Of a stretch of DNA of 8,263 bases, positions 5,220-8,263 are shown in pieces. Below the pieces are notes generated by a model. That model was given only the letters and a program-made list of their open reading frames with translations. It had not been told where the DNA came from and searched no databases. Made by a program: the position numbers and the translations under genes. The DNA is from JBEKCP01 sp050014815 (GTDB taxonomy: Bacteria > Planctomycetota > Planctomycetia > Pirellulales > Thermoguttaceae): contig JBEKCP010000253.1 in assembly GCA_050014815.1 (NCBI GenBank), positions 1-8,263 of the forward strand, read 5' to 3'. Each line of letters begins with the position of its first letter. Position 1 is the stretch's first letter.

Positions 5220-6377
5220 ATGTCTACCTCTCGTACCGACCAGCGGGAAGCCGTGGGTGCGGTGCCGGTCGGGCCGTTGGTCGATAGCCGGATCGACGCG
5301 CCGCACCAGCCGGCCACCACGAGCGCTGAGGCGACCTCGGCCGGGACCAGCCAGGCCGGGCCATCGCTGCCCGGCCCACCGCCGGCGAGCCTCGACGCAA
5401 AAGCGGGGCAGTCGCAAGCCCCTCCACTGGAAGACATTGGCCGACTCGTCCGGACCCAGGCATCCCAGTTGGCGGAGCATCTTCGGGCCCGGCAGAAGGA
5501 CTTGGACCATCGCGAGGCTGAACTCAATGCCCGCACCGCCCAGTTGGACCGCGATGCCCGGACCGCCCGCCTTTGGCTTGATGAGCGAATGGCGGAATTG
5601 GACCGCCGGACCAAGCCGCCCGGCCGCGTGGCGGCCGCCGACGAGCCGGCGCCGCTCCGGTCCGTGGCCGAGGCCCTGGCGGCACGCAGCCGCCAACTCG
5701 AAGAGGCCGAGGCCCGGCTGGAAACCCAGCGGGCTGAAGTCCTCCGATGCCAGAAGGAGTTCAGTGACGACCGGCAGCGCTTCGAGGAAGAGGTCCGCGG
5801 CCAGCGCGTGCAGTTGGCCGCCGACCGCGACCGTCTGGCGGCCGAAATGGACCAGCACCGCCGGGCGATCGCCTATCGGAGCGAGCAATTGGACCGGTCG
5901 CGGGCCGCCTTGGAGCAGCTTCGCAATGAGCTGGGCCAGATACACCGCGAGACCCTCGAGATCCGCCTGGCGACGGAGGAACTCTGGGGCCAGGTCTGCG
6001 GCGTTGCGGCGCCGGCCGCCGTGACGCAATCGCTTTCGCGCATCCGCGCCAAGCTGGCCGAGCACTACCGGATGGCCAACGCCGACCTTCAGCAGCACCG
6101 CGAGGAAATCGAGCGGCTCCGCGCGGACCTGGCCCAACAGCACGAGCAGATCGTGCGCCGGAAGCAGCAGGTGGACCAGTGGGCAACCTGCTGCCGCGAG
6201 GAGGCCCAGGAGCAGGCGGCCCGGCTGGCCGCCCAGGCGGACGACCTCGCCCGCCGCGAGACCGAACTCCGCCAGCAGTCCCACCTCTGGCAGGTCGAGC
6301 GGCTGCGGCTCCAGCAGGAGATCCGCCGCTGGCAGGCCCGGGCGGCCGCGCGGGCCGAGCTGGAACTGCCGGTGTGA
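5220..6377 (+). CDS. Coiled-coil protein of unknown function (385 aa)
   Basis: I do not recognise a characterised family. Residues 1-70 are a low-complexity Pro/Ala/Ser/Thr region, probably disordered. Three long charged helices follow: about 73-132 (LDHREAELNARTAQLDRDAR, then LWLDERMAELDRR), about 148-258, and about 268-380. All are rich in Glu, Arg, Gln, Leu and Ala with heptad-like spacing, and are separated by short breaks at PPGRVAAADEPAP (133-145) and CGVAAPAA (260-267). No signal peptide or membrane segment, so a cytoplasmic filament, scaffold or SMC-like accessory role is possible, but only by analogy. It may be a partner-binding rod rather than an enzyme. The frame is open from 4998, but I prefer the ATG at 5220. 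The upstream part overlaps the inverted repeat and hairpin, is unusually Cys/Arg-rich, and ends just before MSTSRTDQRE. The start has no clear Shine-Dalgarno and is uncertain. It is convergent with the PEP-CTERM gene. Confidence 0.8.
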   Translation: MSTSRTDQREAVGAVPVGPLVDSRIDAPHQPATTSAEATSAGTSQAGPSLPGPPPASLDAKAGQSQAPPLEDIGRLVRTQASQLAEHLRARQKDLDHREAELNARTAQLDRDARTARLWLDERMAELDRRTKPPGRVAAADEPAPLRSVAEALAARSRQLEEAEARLETQRAEVLRCQKEFSDDRQRFEEEVRGQRVQLAADRDRLAAEMDQHRRAIAYRSEQLDRSRAALEQLRNELGQIHRETLEIRLATEELWGQVCGVAAPAAVTQSLSRIRAKLAEHYRMANADLQQHREEIERLRADLAQQHEQIVRRKQQVDQWATCCREEAQEQAARLAAQADDLARRETELRQQSHLWQVERLRLQQEIRRWQARAAARAELELPV

Positions 6378-6395
6378 CGAGCGGGGGATTCAGCC

Positions 6396-6413
6396 GCTTG
6401 CGACTTCGCAGGC
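6396..6413. terminator. Hairpin between convergent genes
   Basis: GCTTGCG (6396-6402) pairs with CGCAGGC (6407-6413), including one G-U wobble, around an ACTT loop. It sits in the 44-nt gap between the stops of the coiled-coil gene and the PEP-CTERM gene. No T run follows on either strand, so it is a weak candidate for a bidirectional terminator. Confidence 0.35.
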
Positions 6414-6421
6414 CCTCCGCC

Positions 6422-8263
6422 TCATGGCGCCGGCGCCTTCAGCAAACGCCGTCGCCGTGCCCAGCCGACCAGCCCAAGCGCGCCGGCGCCGAGAAGCGCG
6501 ATCGTGGAGGGTTCAGGAGTGGACACCACAACCTGTTCGCCCGTGTCGAAGTTCTGGAGCTGCAACCTGTACGTGTGGCCACCCGTCGTGACGGTCTCAG
6601 CCATCTGGCCGTTCGCGAAATCAAAGGTGCCGGAAAGGCCGCTGGGAGCTGAAATCAGCGTGTAGGTGCCGGGCGTCAAGGCGCCGGTCAGGAAGCTGAT
6701 GCCGATAGTGTTGGTGCCGGCGAGTGAGGCGGCGCCCTGATTGACGACCAACTGGTCGGCCCCGCCGCTGCCCAGATCGAACTTGAGCGTAGCGCCATTC
6801 AGCGTGAAGGCGGTGCCGTTGAAGCCCTGTTGCTGGTCGAGGTTGAAGATGCCGAGGGCGGCGTCGGTCATGTCGAAGACGGAGCCGCCGGCCAGGCTCA
6901 GCGTGGCCCCGGACGTCCCGGGGCCGGCGAGGCCGGCCACAACGGCGCCGCTGCCGGGCCGAGGCGCGAACGTTGCGCCGCCGGCGACGCTGATGACCGT
7001 GTTGCCCAGCGATCCCCCGGCCCCGAGTACGAGGGTTCCGGCGCTGGCGGCGGTGGTGCCCGTGTAGGTGCTTGGGCCGGTGAGGATGAGCGTGCCGGTG
7101 CCGGCCTTGATCAGGCCGCCCGGGCCGGAGATCGGGCCCGAGAGCGTGACCGTGTAGCCGGCGGTATCCACGGTGCCGCTGGCGCCGCTGGTGGCCAGTG
7201 CAATCGGCAAGGCCGTCGAGAACGTCCCGCCGGCCATAAGGGTCCCGCCGTTGAAATTGAAGGCGGCGTTTCCAGAGCCCTGGCTGATTCCTGGGACGAC
7301 AAGCGTTCCGCCGTTGAGGTTGTAACACCCGGAAGCCCCTGCGTAATAGCCGATATAAAGATTGCCGGGCTGGGCGACGGCGTTGGTGCCGTCCGACTGC
7401 GTGAAGACACCCGCGCCAAAGTAACCGACGTACTCGTTCGGCGCGGAGAGTTGGCCTGGTCCGTTCAGGATGTACGTTCCACTGCTGCCAATGTTGCTGC
7501 CGACCCAGACGCCCATGGTCATCGTGTTGGTTCCGCCCGACTGCGTTAAGGTCCCCGTGCCGCCCTCGCCGACGTACTCATAGGTTCCAGACAACAGGCT
7601 CGGGTCGTTGAGGCCGAACGTCCCCACGGCGCCTGGATCACGGCCAATCTCTGTGTAAGTGGCGGTATTCGTTCCACCCGACTGCGTGAAGGTCCCCGTG
7701 CCGAGGTTGCCAACGATCAGCCAGGTACTGGACAAGCGGCCGGCGCCGCTGAGGTTGTAGGTCCCGCTCTGGCCAGGGTTGTAGCCAAGGTAAAGCCAGT
7801 TGGCGACGGTGTGCGTTCCGGCGGACTGCGTCACGGTTGCCGCCGCGGAGCCGCCGATATAGTCTTTCGTGGCGTCGAGTGTGCCGCCGACGATCGAGAG
7901 CGTTCCACTGAGAACGTTCGCGCCGGCACTACAGGTGTTGACGCCGGAGAGCGTAAGCGTGCCCGGACCCGCCTTCGTCAGCATCGTCGCGTGGCCGCCG
8001 TTATCGGCGATCGTGGAGCTGATGGTGAGGTTGCTGTTCGGGGCGTATTGCTGGATGATGAACTCGTAGGGGGCATTGTTGGTGCCGATGGGGAGATTGC
8101 CCGCGGTGATCGATCCGCCGCTGATCGTGTAGTCGTTGGAGCCCGTAAGCAAGAGGCCCCCCGCGCCCAACGTAAGCAACTGGCCGGGACTGATGCTAAG
8201 CGACTTGCCGGCGGCGGTTGTCGTAACCTTGAGGGTGTTGATGGTCTCGCTGGCAGTAACGCC
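6422..8263 (-). CDS. PEP-CTERM beta-helix protein with PATR repeats (partial, 5' end off window)
   Basis: The reading frame is open to the right edge, so the start and signal peptide are not visible; 613 residues are seen. The C-terminus is a PEP-CTERM signal: TPEPST, a hydrophobic helix (IALLGAGALGLVGW) and RRRR (residues 581-608 of the visible part, about 6443-6523). Known family logic: such proteins are exported by Sec, then recognised and processed by an exosortase. Before it lie autotransporter-associated beta-strand (PATR) units, for example KAGPGTLTLSGVNTCSAGA (from about 97) and KAGTGTLILTGPSTYTGTT (from about 386). Between them are four tandem TQSGGTN repeats. The Gly/Ser/Thr-rich, Cys-poor composition and strand-turn pattern indicate a right-handed beta-helix exposed at the surface or in the matrix. 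In this setting the protein is probably an adhesin or matrix structural protein, not an autotransporter, since no beta-barrel domain is present. No exosortase gene is in the window. Confidence 0.93.
   Translation of the reverse strand, partial: GVTASETINTLKVTTTAAGKSLSISPGQLLTLGAGGLLLTGSNDYTISGGSITAGNLPIGTNNAPYEFIIQQYAPNSNLTISSTIADNGGHATMLTKAGPGTLTLSGVNTCSAGANVLSGTLSIVGGTLDATKDYIGGSAAATVTQSAGTHTVANWLYLGYNPGQSGTYNLSGAGRLSSTWLIVGNLGTGTFTQSGGTNTATYTEIGRDPGAVGTFGLNDPSLLSGTYEYVGEGGTGTLTQSGGTNTMTMGVWVGSNIGSSGTYILNGPGQLSAPNEYVGYFGAGVFTQSDGTNAVAQPGNLYIGYYAGASGCYNLNGGTLVVPGISQGSGNAAFNFNGGTLMAGGTFSTALPIALATSGASGTVDTAGYTVTLSGPISGPGGLIKAGTGTLILTGPSTYTGTTAASAGTLVLGAGGSLGNTVISVAGGATFAPRPGSGAVVAGLAGPGTSGATLSLAGGSVFDMTDAALGIFNLDQQQGFNGTAFTLNGATLKFDLGSGGADQLVVNQGAASLAGTNTIGISFLTGALTPGTYTLISAPSGLSGTFDFANGQMAETVTTGGHTYRLQLQNFDTGEQVVVSTPEPSTIALLGAGALGLVGWARRRRLLKAPAP
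7265..7837 (-). repeat. Four tandem 47-48-aa repeats in the PEP-CTERM protein
   Basis: Four consecutive units (48, 47, 48 and 48 codons) each begin with T(V/F/L)TQS-GT or a close variant. They continue through an (Y/W)xG-(x)nGxSGTYxLxG segment and end with a (V/I)G-x-G-(T/A)G turn. Starts in the visible protein are near residues 143, 191, 238 and 286. The DNA copies share CGACTGCGT-type blocks near 7390, 7540, 7680 and 7825, so they look like diverged tandem duplications. Each probably forms one or more coils of the beta-helix. Confidence 0.8.

Noticed and set aside
5214..6284. 356-codon open frame on the minus strand
   Set aside because: It is antisense to the coiled-coil gene. Its Leu-rich look comes from reading the complement of CAG, GAG and GCC codons.
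4621..6377. trxA and the coiled-coil gene as a two-gene functional operon
   Set aside because: The 269-nt gap contains a long inverted repeat and a hairpin with T tract, and nothing links the functions.
6830..7549. 239-codon open frame on the plus strand
   Set aside because: It is antisense to the PEP-CTERM/PATR gene, whose repeats and sorting signal prove the minus strand is coding.

Overview
The window looks like chromosomal DNA from a high-GC member of the Planctomycetota (PVC superphylum), most plausibly a Pirellulales-type planctomycete. The strongest pointers are a gene for the small basic protein restricted to PVC bacteria (4145-4435), a large beta-helical autotransporter-strand-repeat protein ending in a PEP-CTERM sorting signal (6422 to the right edge), a long secreted multidomain protein of a type I associate with Pirellulales, and intergenic REP-like inverted repeats. 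The taxonomic call is inference from these traits; there is no rRNA to confirm it.

Layout. (1) 7-291 minus: a 94-residue charged helical protein of unknown function, with a good promoter about 110 nt upstream. (2) 292-814: a 523-nt gene-free stretch holding that promoter and leader, a GC hairpin and a cluster of repetitive palindromes. (3) 815-3511 plus: an 898-residue secreted protein with jelly-roll-like ends around a TIM-barrel-like, glycosidase-like core whose usual catalytic glutamate position appears to be lost. (4) 3512-3609: a textbook terminator, then an 8-bp tandem repeat with G-quadruplex potential on the minus strand. (5) 3610-4134 plus: a nitroreductase-family flavoprotein. (6) 4145-4435 minus: the PVC small basic protein, convergent with the nitroreductase. 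(7) 4621-4950 plus: thioredoxin (trxA), divergent from the small basic protein across a 185-nt region with two recognisable sigma70-type promoters. (8) 4951-5219: a 19-bp perfect inverted repeat and a hairpin with a T tract. (9) 5220-6377 plus: a 385-residue coiled-coil protein. (10) 6422-8263 minus: the PEP-CTERM/PATR surface protein, cut by the right edge.

How the genes work together: most genes have their own transcription unit (divergent, convergent or terminator-separated), so there is little sign of an operon or a dedicated pathway. trxA and the small basic protein look like housekeeping genes. The 898-residue protein and the PEP-CTERM protein are exported. I found no CRISPR array, transposase, toxin-antitoxin pair, defence island or biosynthetic cluster, and nothing I can honestly call a new system. 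The most unusual items are the apparently inactive glycosidase-like protein, the microsatellite-encoded tail of the small basic protein, the possible hairpin over the trxA ribosome binding site, and the dense intergenic repeats.
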